64,000 bases of DNA, taken from assembly GCF_001686925.1 (NCBI RefSeq), contig NZ_LVEN01000027.1:248001-312000 (forward strand). The letters run 5' to 3'. Under the pieces are notes generated by a model that saw nothing but the letters and a program-made list of their open reading frames with translations, ran no database searches and was not told the DNA's origin. Below are positions 25,682-35,644 of this stretch, one piece after another. Position 1 is the first letter of the stretch; the number at the start of each line of letters is the position of its first letter. The position numbers were made by a program, and so were the translations under genes. The DNA comes from Flavobacterium piscis (lineage in GTDB: Bacteria; Bacteroidota; Bacteroidia; Flavobacteriales; Flavobacteriaceae).

Positions 25682-27733
25682 ATGAAACAGTATCCTTTCC
25701 TACTAAAGAGCTTGTTTATGTCCGTTTTACTAACGTCATTTTTTTGCATTCCGGCATTGGCTCAAAAAAATATTAAGATGACTTTTGGTAAAAGCGGTGT
25801 AATTACTTATGATGCAAAACAGAAAACTATTGCCGTTACTCAACACGGGGTAAATGTATTTAGCGGAGCAAAAGCGACTGTAGTAGTAAATGGAAAAACA
25901 ATTGCAATAAGTTCATATCCTGATGCTCTTTTTGCGAAAGAAACAATTAATGATGATTTAGGAAAAGGACTAAAATATACACTTACTTATAAAGAAAATA
26001 GCAAGCCTACAGTAGTCCAAAGTTTTTTAACTTATAACAATAAGGACTATTTTATAACTCAATTAGAAATTTTAGGCAACGGACAAAAAGTAGCAACCAA
26101 TTATATTGCGCCATTAGATTTAGGAAAAATTGCTTTTGATAAAATAGAAAATCTGCAAACGGTTTTTGTTCCTTATGATAATGATGCCTTTATTAGTTAC
26201 AATTCTAAAAAATTAGATACAATCGCTCAAAATACAAGTGGTGAGGTTGGAATTATATTCAATAATACATCCCGAAAAGGTTTTATTGTAGGTTCGCTTG
26301 AACATACCGTTTGGAAAAGTGCCGTAAAAACCATTAATGAAAACAAACAAGCTTCGTTTTCTGCCTGGGCAGGATATTCAGAGAAAGAAAATACACGCGA
26401 TAGTATTGCGCACGGTATTGTAAAGGGCGATAGAGTAGCTTCTCCAAAGTTTTTCGTGGGCTATTATTCAGACTGGAGAAATGGGATGGAAGAATATGCC
26501 AAAACCAATCGTATTGTAGAGAAACCCTATGTTTTTGCCTGGGACAAACCAACTCCGGTAGGCTGGAACAGTTGGGGAGTTTTGATGGAGAAAATCAATT
26601 TTGAAAATACAACGAAAGTGGCAGATTTCTTTGCCAATTCGGTTCCGGAATTCCGTGTTGGTAATACCGCATATATCGACCTTGACTCGTTTTGGGACAA
26701 TATGGTAAAAGGTGGTTTTACAGGAGATTTTAGTAAACTAAAAGAATTTGCTGATTATTGCAAAAAGAAAGGTTTAGAACCGGGAGCCTATTGGGCACCG
26801 TTTACAGATTGGGGATGGAAAGATGGTCCAAATCGTAAAGCCGAAGGAAGTGATTATACGTTTGGCGAAATGTGGACGAAAACCGGAAATACTTATTTTG
26901 ATTTTGATGGTGCGCGCGCCATCGATCCTACACATCCGGGAACGCTTAAACGTGTTGATTATGTGATCAATAAACTAAAAGAATGTGGTTTTAAAATGAT
27001 TAAAATCGACTTTTTAGGTCACGCTGCCGCTGAATCTACTTCGTTTTATGATAAAGAGGTAACGACAGGAATGCAGGCGTATAAAGTAGGAATGGAACAT
27101 TTGGTCAATGCTTTAGACGGAAAAATGTTGATTTACGCAGCGATTTCTCCCAATATGGCCACTTCACGTTACGCACACGTTCGTCGTATTGCGTGCGATG
27201 CCTGGAAAACGATCGAGCAAACACAATACACCTTAAACAGTGTCAATTATGGTTGGTGGCAAACGTATTCATATGATTATATCGATGCAGATCATGTTGT
27301 TTTTGCAGATGTTACAGAAGGAGAGAACCGTGCGAGATTAATTTCGTCTGTTATTACAGGAACTTTAATTACGGGAGACGATTACAGTAAAGACGGAATC
27401 TGGAGCAAGCGTGCAAAAGAATGGTTACAGAATAAAGAAATGCTTAAAATTGTCGAAAATGGGGTAGCATTCCGTCCTGTAGAAGGAAATACAGGAAAAT
27501 TAACCACCGAAGTTTTCGAACAAAAAATTGGCAACAATTGGTATATAGCTGTTTTGAATTACGGAAATATGCCTAAAAACTATGCACTTCCGTTAGAAAG
27601 ATTAGGCGTGAAAAAGGGGAACTATAAACTGCAGGATGTTTTTACCGCTCAAAATATCGACGTAAAAAACAACAGTATCAATTTAAGTATTGGTTCTAAA
27701 GATGCCCGTTTATTTAAAATTGTAAATCGTTAA
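25682..27733 (+). CDS. Alpha-galactosidase-like glycoside hydrolase (clan GH-D, GH27/GH36 type)
   Basis: 683 residues with a signal peptide (SVLLTSFFCIPALAQ). A beta-rich N-terminal domain of about 270 residues is followed by a TIM barrel beginning GWNSWGVLMEKINFENTTKVADFF, the typical clan-D entry (GWNSW), then AYIDLDSFWD and GAYWAPFTDWGW. The candidate nucleophile is D443 (MIKIDFLGH) and the acid/base D506 (RRIACDAW), matching the KxD and R-x-x-x-D patterns of retaining alpha-galactosidases. It probably releases alpha-galactose in the periplasm or outside the cell. First gene of an operon with the acetylesterase (10 bp away) and GH36. Exact specificity is inferred. Confidence 0.82.
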   Translation: MKQYPFLLKSLFMSVLLTSFFCIPALAQKNIKMTFGKSGVITYDAKQKTIAVTQHGVNVFSGAKATVVVNGKTIAISSYPDALFAKETINDDLGKGLKYTLTYKENSKPTVVQSFLTYNNKDYFITQLEILGNGQKVATNYIAPLDLGKIAFDKIENLQTVFVPYDNDAFISYNSKKLDTIAQNTSGEVGIIFNNTSRKGFIVGSLEHTVWKSAVKTINENKQASFSAWAGYSEKENTRDSIAHGIVKGDRVASPKFFVGYYSDWRNGMEEYAKTNRIVEKPYVFAWDKPTPVGWNSWGVLMEKINFENTTKVADFFANSVPEFRVGNTAYIDLDSFWDNMVKGGFTGDFSKLKEFADYCKKKGLEPGAYWAPFTDWGWKDGPNRKAEGSDYTFGEMWTKTGNTYFDFDGARAIDPTHPGTLKRVDYVINKLKECGFKMIKIDFLGHAAAESTSFYDKEVTTGMQAYKVGMEHLVNALDGKMLIYAAISPNMATSRYAHVRRIACDAWKTIEQTQYTLNSVNYGWWQTYSYDYIDADHVVFADVTEGENRARLISSVITGTLITGDDYSKDGIWSKRAKEWLQNKEMLKIVENGVAFRPVEGNTGKLTTEVFEQKIGNNWYIAVLNYGNMPKNYALPLERLGVKKGNYKLQDVFTAQNIDVKNNSINLSIGSKDARLFKIVNR

Positions 27734-27743
27734 ATGAATGCTT

Positions 27744-29714
27744 ATGAAAAAACAGTTTTTTAAGAAAACGATGCTATTATTGACGTTATTAATCCTTTCG
27801 TCAAATGCGGTTAATGCTAGAGTATCGTTACCTTCTTTCTTTACAGATAATATGGTATTGCAGCAAAAAAGCGCCGTTCCGTTTTGGGGAGAAAGCGATG
27901 CAGAATCAGTGAGTATTACCACTTCATGGGATAAAAAAACATACAAAACGAATGTCGAAAATGGCAAATGGAAGGTAGTTTTTAAAACTCCGGTTTATGG
28001 AGGACCGTACACAATTTCTATAAATGACGGAACAATTAAAACGCTCAACAATATTTTAATTGGAGAAGTTTGGCTGTGTTCCGGACAAAGTAATATGGAA
28101 ATGCCGCTGGAAGGTTGGGGAAAAATCAATAATTATAAGGAAGAAATTGCAAACGCCAATTATCCTCAAATACGATTATTACAGGCAGAACATATAGAAA
28201 GCACTTTACCAGTAAGTACCCTAAAAGTACAACACGGCGGATGGAATGTTTGCAGTCCTGCAACGATAGCTGATTTTAGCGCAACGGCTTATTTTTTTGC
28301 AAGAATGATTTACAAAGAAAAAAAGATCCCAATTGGGTTAATTCATTCTTCGTGGGGAGGAACACTTATCGAAGCCTGGACAAGTTCCGGAGCGTTAACC
28401 ACCATTCATGATTTTGATGCCGAAATTCAGGCGATGAAATCAGAAGTTGATCAGGAGGCTTTACTGAAAAAGTATAATGCCGATATGACCATCTGGGAAA
28501 AGAAATTGACAGATTCAGATAAAGGATTTCAAAACGCAAAAGCCATTTGGGCAACAGCCAGTTTTGATGATTCATCCTGGAAAACTATGCCATTGCCGGC
28601 ATTTTTTGAAAATAAAGGATTATCCAATTTTGATGGCATAATCTGGTTTAGAAAAAAAGTAAATATTACTACAAACAATGCCGACTTTACCCTAAGTTAT
28701 TTGGCAGATGACGACGATATGATTTGGGTAAACGGAAATTATATTGGCGAAACCAAAGGTTATAATGTAGAACGTCATTATACAATTCCGTCGAAGTTTC
28801 TCAAAAAAGGCGAGAACGTTATAACGATACGAGTTTTTGACGGAGCAGGAAACGGCGGAGTTTACGGAGATGAGAATTTCACTTTAAAATCAGTAAAAGA
28901 AACCATTTCATTAGCCGGAGACTGGAAATATAATATTGGCGCAGATATCAAAGATTTTCCTGCTAAACCTTATTTGGCTCAAGGCCAAAACAGACCAAGC
29001 GCGATATACAATGCCATGATTGCACCTATAACAGATTATAAAATAAAAGGCGTCATCTGGTATCAGGGAGAAAGTAATGCCGAAAGAGCGTATCAATACC
29101 AAAAGTTATTTCCGCTGTTGATAAACGATTGGAGAGACAAATTCAAAGATAAAAAATTACCGTTTTTCTTTGTTCAATTGGCGAATTACAAACAGAAAAA
29201 AGAACAACCGGCAGATTCAGATTGGGCAGAGTTGAGAGAAGCCCAATTTAAAGCTTTGAAACTATCCAACACCGGAATGGCGGTGACAACCGATATCGGG
29301 AACGGAGAAGACATTCACCCCAAAAACAAACAAGATGTAGGAGGTCGTTTGGCGAGTATAGCTTTGGCGAAAGTATACAATACCAAAATCGATTACTCAG
29401 GACCGTTGTATAAATCGTACAACATAAAAGGAAATACAGTTACGGTTGATTTTGATTTTAATAAAAACATAAAAGCCAGAGACGATACGCTTAAAGGATT
29501 TAGTATTGCAGGATCAGACCAAAAGTTTTATTGGGCTCAAGCCAAAGTAGTCAACGGCAAAGTCGAGGTATATGCTCATGAAGTACCAAATCCGGTTGCT
29601 GTTCGCTACAATTGGGCTGATAATCCTGACGGAAATTTAACGAACGAATCGGGATTGCCTGCATCATCTTTTAGAACAGATATTTGGGCAGGAATTACAC
29701 AAGAAAAGAAATAA
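27744..29714 (+). CDS. Sialate O-acetylesterase-like SGNH esterase
   Basis: 656 residues from ATG 27744; an ATG 6 bp earlier is possible. After the signal peptide come SLPSFFTDNMVLQQKSAVPFWG and the catalytic block WLCSGQSNMEMP with S116. Later are GVIWYQGESNA and DIGNGEDIHP with H525. A galactose-binding-like jelly roll is inserted at about 250-390 (DDSSWKTMPLPAFF, IWFRKKVNI, DDDDMIWVNGNYIGET), usual for these esterases. It removes O-acetyl groups; in a plant-glycan locus without sialidase the substrate is more likely an acetylated hemicellulose or pectin side chain than sialic acid. Confidence 0.85.
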   Translation: MKKQFFKKTMLLLTLLILSSNAVNARVSLPSFFTDNMVLQQKSAVPFWGESDAESVSITTSWDKKTYKTNVENGKWKVVFKTPVYGGPYTISINDGTIKTLNNILIGEVWLCSGQSNMEMPLEGWGKINNYKEEIANANYPQIRLLQAEHIESTLPVSTLKVQHGGWNVCSPATIADFSATAYFFARMIYKEKKIPIGLIHSSWGGTLIEAWTSSGALTTIHDFDAEIQAMKSEVDQEALLKKYNADMTIWEKKLTDSDKGFQNAKAIWATASFDDSSWKTMPLPAFFENKGLSNFDGIIWFRKKVNITTNNADFTLSYLADDDDMIWVNGNYIGETKGYNVERHYTIPSKFLKKGENVITIRVFDGAGNGGVYGDENFTLKSVKETISLAGDWKYNIGADIKDFPAKPYLAQGQNRPSAIYNAMIAPITDYKIKGVIWYQGESNAERAYQYQKLFPLLINDWRDKFKDKKLPFFFVQLANYKQKKEQPADSDWAELREAQFKALKLSNTGMAVTTDIGNGEDIHPKNKQDVGGRLASIALAKVYNTKIDYSGPLYKSYNIKGNTVTVDFDFNKNIKARDDTLKGFSIAGSDQKFYWAQAKVVNGKVEVYAHEVPNPVAVRYNWADNPDGNLTNESGLPASSFRTDIWAGITQEKK

Positions 29715-29729
29715 AAAAAATAGAATAAA

Positions 29730-31934
29730 ATGAAAAAACACATTACCACTTTAAGGCAATCTTTTGGGATAGCATTTTTTATGCTGGCGAGTTATTGCAG
29801 TCCGGTTTCGGCGCAACAAATTATATCAGTAAAAACAAAAAGTAATGCGCTTGTTTTGCAGGTAACTCCGGGAAAAGAAGTGAACACCATTTATTTAGGA
29901 GAAAAATTAGCAAACGATTTTGATTACGTAAAAATACAAAGTCAGTTCAAACAAGGAACAGATTATTCAGGAATTTACAATGCAGCTTATACACCATCAG
30001 GTTCTAAAAACTTATTGGAACCAGCGATTGCCGTAACACATGCTGACGGAAATACTTCACTGGATTTGTTATATGTAGACCATAAAACAACAACGGTAAG
30101 TACAGGAGTTTCTCAAACCGAAATTACACTAAAAGACAATGTTTACCCAATCGAGGTGCATATGTTTATTCAGTCGTATTATGATACTGATGTTATCGAA
30201 CAATGGACAACGATTAAGCATTCTGAAAAAGGAAATATTACGTTAAATAAATATGCATCAGCCAATTTGTATTTAAAAGGATACAACAACTTTTACCTGA
30301 ACCAATATCATGGTGACTGGGCAAAAGAAATGCAGCCTGAAGAAACCAAACTAACGCACGGAATTAAAGTTTTGGATACCAAATTAGGAGCACGTGCCAA
30401 CTTGTTTCAACCGTCTGTATTTATGGTTTCTTTGGATAAACCAGCTACAGAAGACGAAGGAAAAGTGTTGTTTGCAGGTTTAGAATGGTCAGGGAATTTC
30501 CGTACCGATCTTGAATTAGATCCGTTAAATAATCTTCGTGTTATTTCGGGGATTAATAATGCAGCAGCGGCTTATTCACTGGCAAAAAATACAGTTTTTA
30601 CCACGCCTAAATTTTGGTACACTTTATCATCTAAAGGAAAAGGTAATGCAAGCCGTAACCTACACGACTGGTCAAGAAGTTATAAAATATTAGACGGAAA
30701 AGGAAGCCGTATGACATTGCTGAACAACTGGGAAGCTACTTATTTCAAATTTGATGAAGATAAATTAAAAGTACTTATCGCCGATAGTAAAAAACTGGGT
30801 GTTGATATGTTTTTATTGGATGATGGATGGTTCGGAAACAATTTTCCTCGTAATAATGATGACGCAGCTCTTGGAGACTGGGACGTAAACAAAAAGAAAT
30901 TACCAAACGGAATTGGAACTTTGGTACAAACAGCCAAAGACAATCAGGTAAAATTCGGAATCTGGATCGAGCCGGAAATGGTAAATCCTGCGAGTGATTT
31001 GTACAAAAAACATCCTGAATGGATCATCAAACAACCGGGAAGAGCAGAACATTATTTCCGTAACCAATTGGTTTTGGATTTATCTAACCCAAAAGTTCAG
31101 GATTTTGTTTATGGAGTTGTGGATAATCTTTTTACAGAAAATCCAGAATTGGCATATATCAAATGGGATTGTAATGCGGTGATTTATAACGCCTATTCAA
31201 GTAATTTAAAAGACAAACAAAATAATTTTTATACAGATTATGTAACAGGATTGTATAAAGTTCTGGAGCGCATTCGAGTAAAATATCCAAAAGTACCTAT
31301 GATGCTTTGTTCCGGTGGTGGAGGAAGAGTAGATTATGCAGCTTTGAAATACTTTACAGAATTCTGGCCAAGTGATAACACAGATCCTTTAGAGCGTGTG
31401 TATATGCAATGGGAATACTCTTATTTCTATCCTGCATTAACAATTGCTGCACACGTTACAGATTGGGGAAAACAACCTTTGAAATACCGTACCGATGTTG
31501 CCATGATGGGAAGATTAGGTTTTGATATTGTAGTAAAAGACCTGAACGAGAAAGATTTGACTTTTGCTCAGCAGGCAATTAAAAACTATAATGCATTGAG
31601 CAACACCATTTGGCAGGGAGACCAATACCGTTTGCAAAATCCTTGGGGTAATGATGCAGCATCGGTAATGTTTGTCAACAAAAACGGAAATGAAGCGGTA
31701 GTTTTTACTTATTCTGTTAATTCCCGTTACGAAGCAGGAACACATTTACCAATAAAATTAAAAGGTTTGCAAGCCGGACAAAACTATAAAGTAGAAGAAA
31801 TCAACGTATATCCTGATAAAAAGCCAGTGGTAGAAACCGCTACATATTCAGGTGATTTTTTAATGCAGGTAGGAATTAATCCTAATGTAAATTCTTCTAA
31901 TACAAGTGTTGTTTTAAAAATTACAAAGGCTTAA
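29730..31934 (+). CDS. GH36 alpha-galactosidase
   Basis: 734 residues with a signal peptide (ASYCSPVSAQQ). The N-terminal beta-supersandwich is followed by the TIM barrel with FLLDDGWFGNN, GDWDVNKKKLPNG and GIWIEPEMVNP, all classical GH36 motifs. Nucleophile D480 (YIKWDCN) and acid/base D549 (FWPSDNTDPLER) have the spacing known for GH36 enzymes. It cleaves alpha-1,6-linked galactose from oligosaccharides of the raffinose or galactomannan type. It lies 15 bp after the esterase gene and 62 bp before the regulator gene. Confidence 0.93.
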   Translation: MKKHITTLRQSFGIAFFMLASYCSPVSAQQIISVKTKSNALVLQVTPGKEVNTIYLGEKLANDFDYVKIQSQFKQGTDYSGIYNAAYTPSGSKNLLEPAIAVTHADGNTSLDLLYVDHKTTTVSTGVSQTEITLKDNVYPIEVHMFIQSYYDTDVIEQWTTIKHSEKGNITLNKYASANLYLKGYNNFYLNQYHGDWAKEMQPEETKLTHGIKVLDTKLGARANLFQPSVFMVSLDKPATEDEGKVLFAGLEWSGNFRTDLELDPLNNLRVISGINNAAAAYSLAKNTVFTTPKFWYTLSSKGKGNASRNLHDWSRSYKILDGKGSRMTLLNNWEATYFKFDEDKLKVLIADSKKLGVDMFLLDDGWFGNNFPRNNDDAALGDWDVNKKKLPNGIGTLVQTAKDNQVKFGIWIEPEMVNPASDLYKKHPEWIIKQPGRAEHYFRNQLVLDLSNPKVQDFVYGVVDNLFTENPELAYIKWDCNAVIYNAYSSNLKDKQNNFYTDYVTGLYKVLERIRVKYPKVPMMLCSGGGGRVDYAALKYFTEFWPSDNTDPLERVYMQWEYSYFYPALTIAAHVTDWGKQPLKYRTDVAMMGRLGFDIVVKDLNEKDLTFAQQAIKNYNALSNTIWQGDQYRLQNPWGNDAASVMFVNKNGNEAVVFTYSVNSRYEAGTHLPIKLKGLQAGQNYKVEEINVYPDKKPVVETATYSGDFLMQVGINPNVNSSNTSVVLKITKA

Positions 31935-31951
31935 AATCTCAAACATTAGTA

Positions 31952-31959
31952 TATATTTG
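31952..31959 (+). promoter_or_regulatory. -7 promoter box for the GntR regulator
   Basis: TATATTTG, an exact TAnnTTTG match in the 62-bp gap, 37 bp before the regulator ATG. It could give the regulator and symporter transcription independent of the galactosidase operon. Confidence 0.4.
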
Positions 31960-31996
31960 TAATTGATTTCTAAATAAATACCTATTAAAACGTTTT

Positions 31997-33013
31997 ATGA
32001 AGCAAATTATCCAACAGATAAAAAATCTGGAATCCATCAATTCCTTATCTAAACATGAGCAATTGGTTCAGGGTATAATTAATGCCATTGATGAAAAAGT
32101 GGTTACAAAAGGCGATTTACTGCCATCTGTAAATACATTTATAAGTGAATTGGGTTTTGCGAGAGAAACCATTGCCAAAGCGTATAAAGAACTTGTGCAC
32201 AGAGGAATTATCGAATCAAAAAACCGATTGGGTTATTTTGTTGCTACCAATGATGTAAAACAAGAGTTAAAAGTGGCTTTGCTAATATTTGCATTTGATA
32301 TTTTTCAGGAAACGTTTTACGAGAATTTTAGAAAAGGTCTGGGAAAGAACATTCAGCTGGACATCTTTTTTCACCACAATAATTTTGATACTTTCGAAAG
32401 TATTGTTCAGAATATAAAAGGAAAATATGGCATGTTTGTTATTGCTCCAATTCCGAGTAAAAAAACACCGGCTGTTTTAAAACAATTGCCTACCAACAGA
32501 GTGTTACTGGTAGACCGTTTTATAGAAACAGATGAAGATTATAATTATGTTGCACAAGAGTTTGGAGATTCGTCTTACAATGCTTTTGTGCAGCTTAAAG
32601 ATAAAATTAAAAAGTACGACGAGATCATTTTCTTCTTTAAACCATCATCTGCTGAACCTGATGAAATCTTAAATTCATTTAAAAGATTCATGAAGGATTA
32701 TGATATCAAAGGAGTTATCAAAGAAGAGTATGTTTCGGGTTCTTTGGAGAAAGGAAAAGTGTATTTTACGATTCACAATCTTGAACTTTGGGAAATGCTG
32801 AAAGACTCCAAAATCAAAGGGCTTAAAATAGGCTCAGACATTGGTTTTATTTCGCATAATGATGATATCGTAAAAGAAATTATTTTTGACGGAGTAACCA
32901 CATTCTCTACAGATTTCTCTGAAATGGGAAAAAAAGCGGCGAACTTTGTGCTGAATCGTAAAAAGATTCAGGAGATTGTTCCAACAGTTTTAGTTGATAG
33001 AAATTCGCTGTAG
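31997..33013 (+). CDS. GntR-family regulator with periplasmic-binding-protein-like effector domain
   Basis: 338 residues. An N-terminal winged helix spans about 15-85 (KGDLLPSVNTFISELGFARETIAKAYKELVHRG). A two-lobed sugar-binding domain of the LacI/periplasmic-binding type follows (VALLIFAFDIFQETFYENFRKGLG, MFVIAPIPSKKTPAVLK, VLLVDRFIET). This combination is the usual design of carbohydrate regulators in Bacteroidota. It is placed between GH36 and the symporter gene (3-bp gap), so it most likely senses galactose or a galactoside and controls this locus. The AGTAT motifs at 25642 and 35624 are candidate targets. Confidence 0.85.
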   Translation: MKQIIQQIKNLESINSLSKHEQLVQGIINAIDEKVVTKGDLLPSVNTFISELGFARETIAKAYKELVHRGIIESKNRLGYFVATNDVKQELKVALLIFAFDIFQETFYENFRKGLGKNIQLDIFFHHNNFDTFESIVQNIKGKYGMFVIAPIPSKKTPAVLKQLPTNRVLLVDRFIETDEDYNYVAQEFGDSSYNAFVQLKDKIKKYDEIIFFFKPSSAEPDEILNSFKRFMKDYDIKGVIKEEYVSGSLEKGKVYFTIHNLELWEMLKDSKIKGLKIGSDIGFISHNDDIVKEIIFDGVTTFSTDFSEMGKKAANFVLNRKKIQEIVPTVLVDRNSL

Positions 33014-33016
33014 TGT

Positions 33017-34609
33017 ATGAGTGTATTGTCGATTGTTAGTTTTTTGCTCATTACGGGTTTTATTGCCTTATTTTCAGCTTTAAAAACACGTAAAAAAAAG
33101 GTCCAAACTACAAATGGACTTTTTTTTGCAGATCATAACAACAATTTTTTTATAGTAGGAGGAGCATTACTATTAAGTAATATAAGTGCGAATCAATTTA
33201 TAGGCGAAAACGAATCCATATACACAAACAATATGAGCGTTATGGCATGGGGCGTAAGTTCTGTGCTGGCGATGTTGCTTGTAGCGGAGTTCTTTTTGCC
33301 TATTTATTTTCGTACCGGAGCCATGACAATTCCGGATTATCTGGGAAAACGCTACGATAATTCGACCAAAAGATTAGTGTCGATTGTATTTCTGTGCAGT
33401 TATGTCGTGAACTTATTGCCAGCCGTTTTATACGGTGGCGCGGTTGCACTTACCGGAATGTTCAATTTTATAGCGCCTTTACAATTAAGCTATTGGCAAA
33501 ACATCTGGATTATGGTTTGGGTGATTGGGCTAACAGGCTGCGCCTATTCGGTTTTAGGCGGATTAAGAGCAATATCGATAAGTGATACCATTTTAAGTAT
33601 CGGTTTATTGACCATTGGGATTGCTTTCCCATACTTCGGGTTTAAATTTCTGGGTAATGGCGATTGGTTTAAAGGATTTCATATTTTGCTGTCTCAACAT
33701 ACAGAACATCTCAATGCTATTGGAGGTCCAAAAGACGAAATTCCGCTGAGTACCATTTTTACCGGGATGTTTATCATGAACCTGTATTATTGGGGAATGG
33801 AGCAGTTTATTGTCCAGCAAGCACTTTCGGCAAAGAGTTTATCGCACAGCCAGAAAGGGATGGGATTAGCTTGTTTAGGAAAGCTTTTGTGTCCGTTTAT
33901 TATTAATATTCCTGGATTAGTTGGGGTTCATCTCTATAGTAATCTCGAAAACACCGCTGAGGTTTTTCCTTTGGTGGTAAAAGATACTTTGCCGGGTATT
34001 ATGATTGGTCTTACGGCTGCAGTTGTTCTTGGCGCAGCGATAAGTACTTTTAATGCCGGTTTAAACAGCAGTAGTACATTGTTCGTACTAAATCTATATA
34101 AACCGTGGTTAGAGAAAAGAAACAAAGAAATTACAGAAAAGCATTTGGTCTACACCGGACGAAAATTCGAAATTATTGTTTCGGCTTTGGCGATGTTTTC
34201 TGCTCCGTTTATCATGTTTAGCAAAGCAGGATTTTATACCTATTTGCAACAATTGGGCGGAATGTTTTGCGTGCCTATTTTCACGATTATTCTGGTAGGT
34301 TTTGTGTCTAAAAAAGTTCCGCCACAAGCCGCCAAAATCGGAATGATATTCTTTATTTTTAGTTATATCATCTTCAATTATATATTAGATATCAAACTGC
34401 ATTATTTGCATATGCTGGCGTTATTATTTGTGTTTACCACAATATGTATGCTGGTGGTTGCCAGGTTTTATCCAAAATATAAATACACCGAAATCAAAAT
34501 TGAATCTCTCGAATTATCGCCTTGGAAAAACCGTTATTGGTATTTCGCTTTACTTTTGATGGGGATGGTTAGTATTTTCGTTCTGTTCTCGAAATGGGGG
34601 ATAGCTTAG
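33017..34609 (+). CDS. Sodium:solute symporter (SSS/SGLT family)
   Basis: 530 residues with about 13-14 hydrophobic segments. Family features include FFIVGGALLLSNISANQFIGENESIY in the first helices, MTIPDYLGKRYDNSTKRLVSI, and GAAISTFNAGLNSSSTLFVLNLY, which corresponds to the sodium-site helix. Placed 3 bp after the sugar-responsive regulator and near three alpha-galactosidases, it probably imports galactose (or another released hexose) from the periplasm with sodium. The substrate is inferred from context. Confidence 0.88.
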   Translation: MSVLSIVSFLLITGFIALFSALKTRKKKVQTTNGLFFADHNNNFFIVGGALLLSNISANQFIGENESIYTNNMSVMAWGVSSVLAMLLVAEFFLPIYFRTGAMTIPDYLGKRYDNSTKRLVSIVFLCSYVVNLLPAVLYGGAVALTGMFNFIAPLQLSYWQNIWIMVWVIGLTGCAYSVLGGLRAISISDTILSIGLLTIGIAFPYFGFKFLGNGDWFKGFHILLSQHTEHLNAIGGPKDEIPLSTIFTGMFIMNLYYWGMEQFIVQQALSAKSLSHSQKGMGLACLGKLLCPFIINIPGLVGVHLYSNLENTAEVFPLVVKDTLPGIMIGLTAAVVLGAAISTFNAGLNSSSTLFVLNLYKPWLEKRNKEITEKHLVYTGRKFEIIVSALAMFSAPFIMFSKAGFYTYLQQLGGMFCVPIFTIILVGFVSKKVPPQAAKIGMIFFIFSYIIFNYILDIKLHYLHMLALLFVFTTICMLVVARFYPKYKYTEIKIESLELSPWKNRYWYFALLLMGMVSIFVLFSKWGIA

Positions 34610-34716
34610 GATGAGGTACTAAGGTTCTGAGGGACAAAGGTTCAAAGGTTTTACTATAGGGATGCATGTTTGTGCGTCCTTTTTTGTTTCATTATGAACG
34701 AGGGTTTTTATCGTAG

Positions 34717-34736
34717 AGACGCACAGCAGTGCGTCT
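34717..34736. repeat. Short perfect hairpin AGACGCAC-GTGCGTCT
   Basis: AGACGCAC, loop AGCA, GTGCGTCT. It lies after the symporter gene with GGATGCATGTTTGTGCGTCC just upstream, another form of the same GTGCGTC word. It may act as a transcription end signal or be a REP fragment. Confidence 0.5.
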
Positions 34737-34782
34737 AACGCAAAGAAGCTTCACAATTATGATCTGACAATCTTTATAGAAT

Positions 34783-35193
34783 TTCTTTGTCATGGCACAC
34801 AGATGACACGGATTTGCTTCGCAAAAACACGGATCAAAACGGATTTTTTATTTTACTTGCAAAGTAACCACAATCTTGTCATCCTGACGCAGGAATGATC
34901 ACACTAGTAATTCCGTAAAGTGATGCCGCAATCTTTGTCGAGCTTCTTGTGTGATCATTCCTGCGTCAGGATGACAAATACTTTGGGGTTATGTTGGGTG
35001 AAAAATGTTCAACGTAAAGTAAACGCAGTCTTGTCATCCCGAGGAACGAGGGATCTCCGCAAGAAACTCCTCCTGCAAAATCGCCAATCTTTGTAGAGAT
35101 GCTGGTGGAGATCCCTCGTTCCTCGGGATGACAAACAAAAAATCCGCGTTTTTGCGAAGCAAATCCGTGTCATCTGTGTGCCATGACAAAGAA
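34783..35193. repeat. Composite nested palindrome, about 410 bp
   Basis: Outer arms of about 50 bp at 34783-34833 and 35143-35193 are near-perfect reverse complements (core TGACACGGATTTGCTTCGCA). Inside are two independent hairpins. The first has a perfect 29-bp arm pair at 34876-34904 and 34949-34977 (core CCTGACGCAGGAATGATC). The second has a perfect 28-bp pair at 35031-35058 and 35107-35134 (core CCCGAGGAACGAGGGATC). A decayed relative is at 46099-46320. No gene is seen in the whole interval 34610-35669. Confidence 0.9.
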
Positions 35194-35587
35194 TATCAAC
35201 AAAGATTACTGTTGAAAACTGAATATATTAATCATAAGATATGTCTTGTAATGTAAAAACCCCCATCAATGTGTCGGTTTTACGCAAAGAAATTAGGTAT
35301 TCGTTTTACGATTTTAAGCCTTTAATTGAGATTTTTTTATAATGTTTTTAGTAATAATTTTTTAGAAACCGAGCTCTTATGATGATTATTGCCAAACAAA
35401 ATTTATATATCGTAAATCGTTACAAAGTGGTTGTTTTCTTTGTCTAGAAGCGTGAATGATTGAATTTTTGTCTGATATTTCTTTATTTTATTGCTTTCTT
35501 TTTTTTCTTTTTACTGTTTAAAAGTGCTTATTTATAGTAAAGCCGAAATAAAACGAGGAAAAAAATAACAAATTCTTAAAACATAAA

Positions 35588-35618
35588 TTTGGTTGTTATG
35601 AAAATATTTGTATGTTTG
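35588..35618 (+). promoter_or_regulatory. Promoter of the second SusC/SusD operon
   Basis: TTTG at 35588-35591, 19 bp, then TATGTTTG at 35611-35618: both Bacteroidota elements at the expected spacing. It is followed 5 bp later by the triple AGTAT motif. Confidence 0.6.
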
Positions 35619-35623
35619 TATTG

Positions 35624-35644
35624 TTGTAGTATAGTATAGTATAA
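35624..35644 (+). promoter_or_regulatory. Triple AGTAT motif downstream of the SusC promoter
   Basis: TTGT followed by AGTAT three times and AA. It aligns base for base, apart from one T/A difference, with 25642-25662. The position at the expected transcription start fits a repressor or activator site. Confidence 0.5.

Noticed and set aside
27744..29714. Sialic-acid catabolism locus
   Set aside because: Only the esterase name points there; no sialidase, NanA or NanE-like gene is present and the neighbours are alpha-galactosidases.
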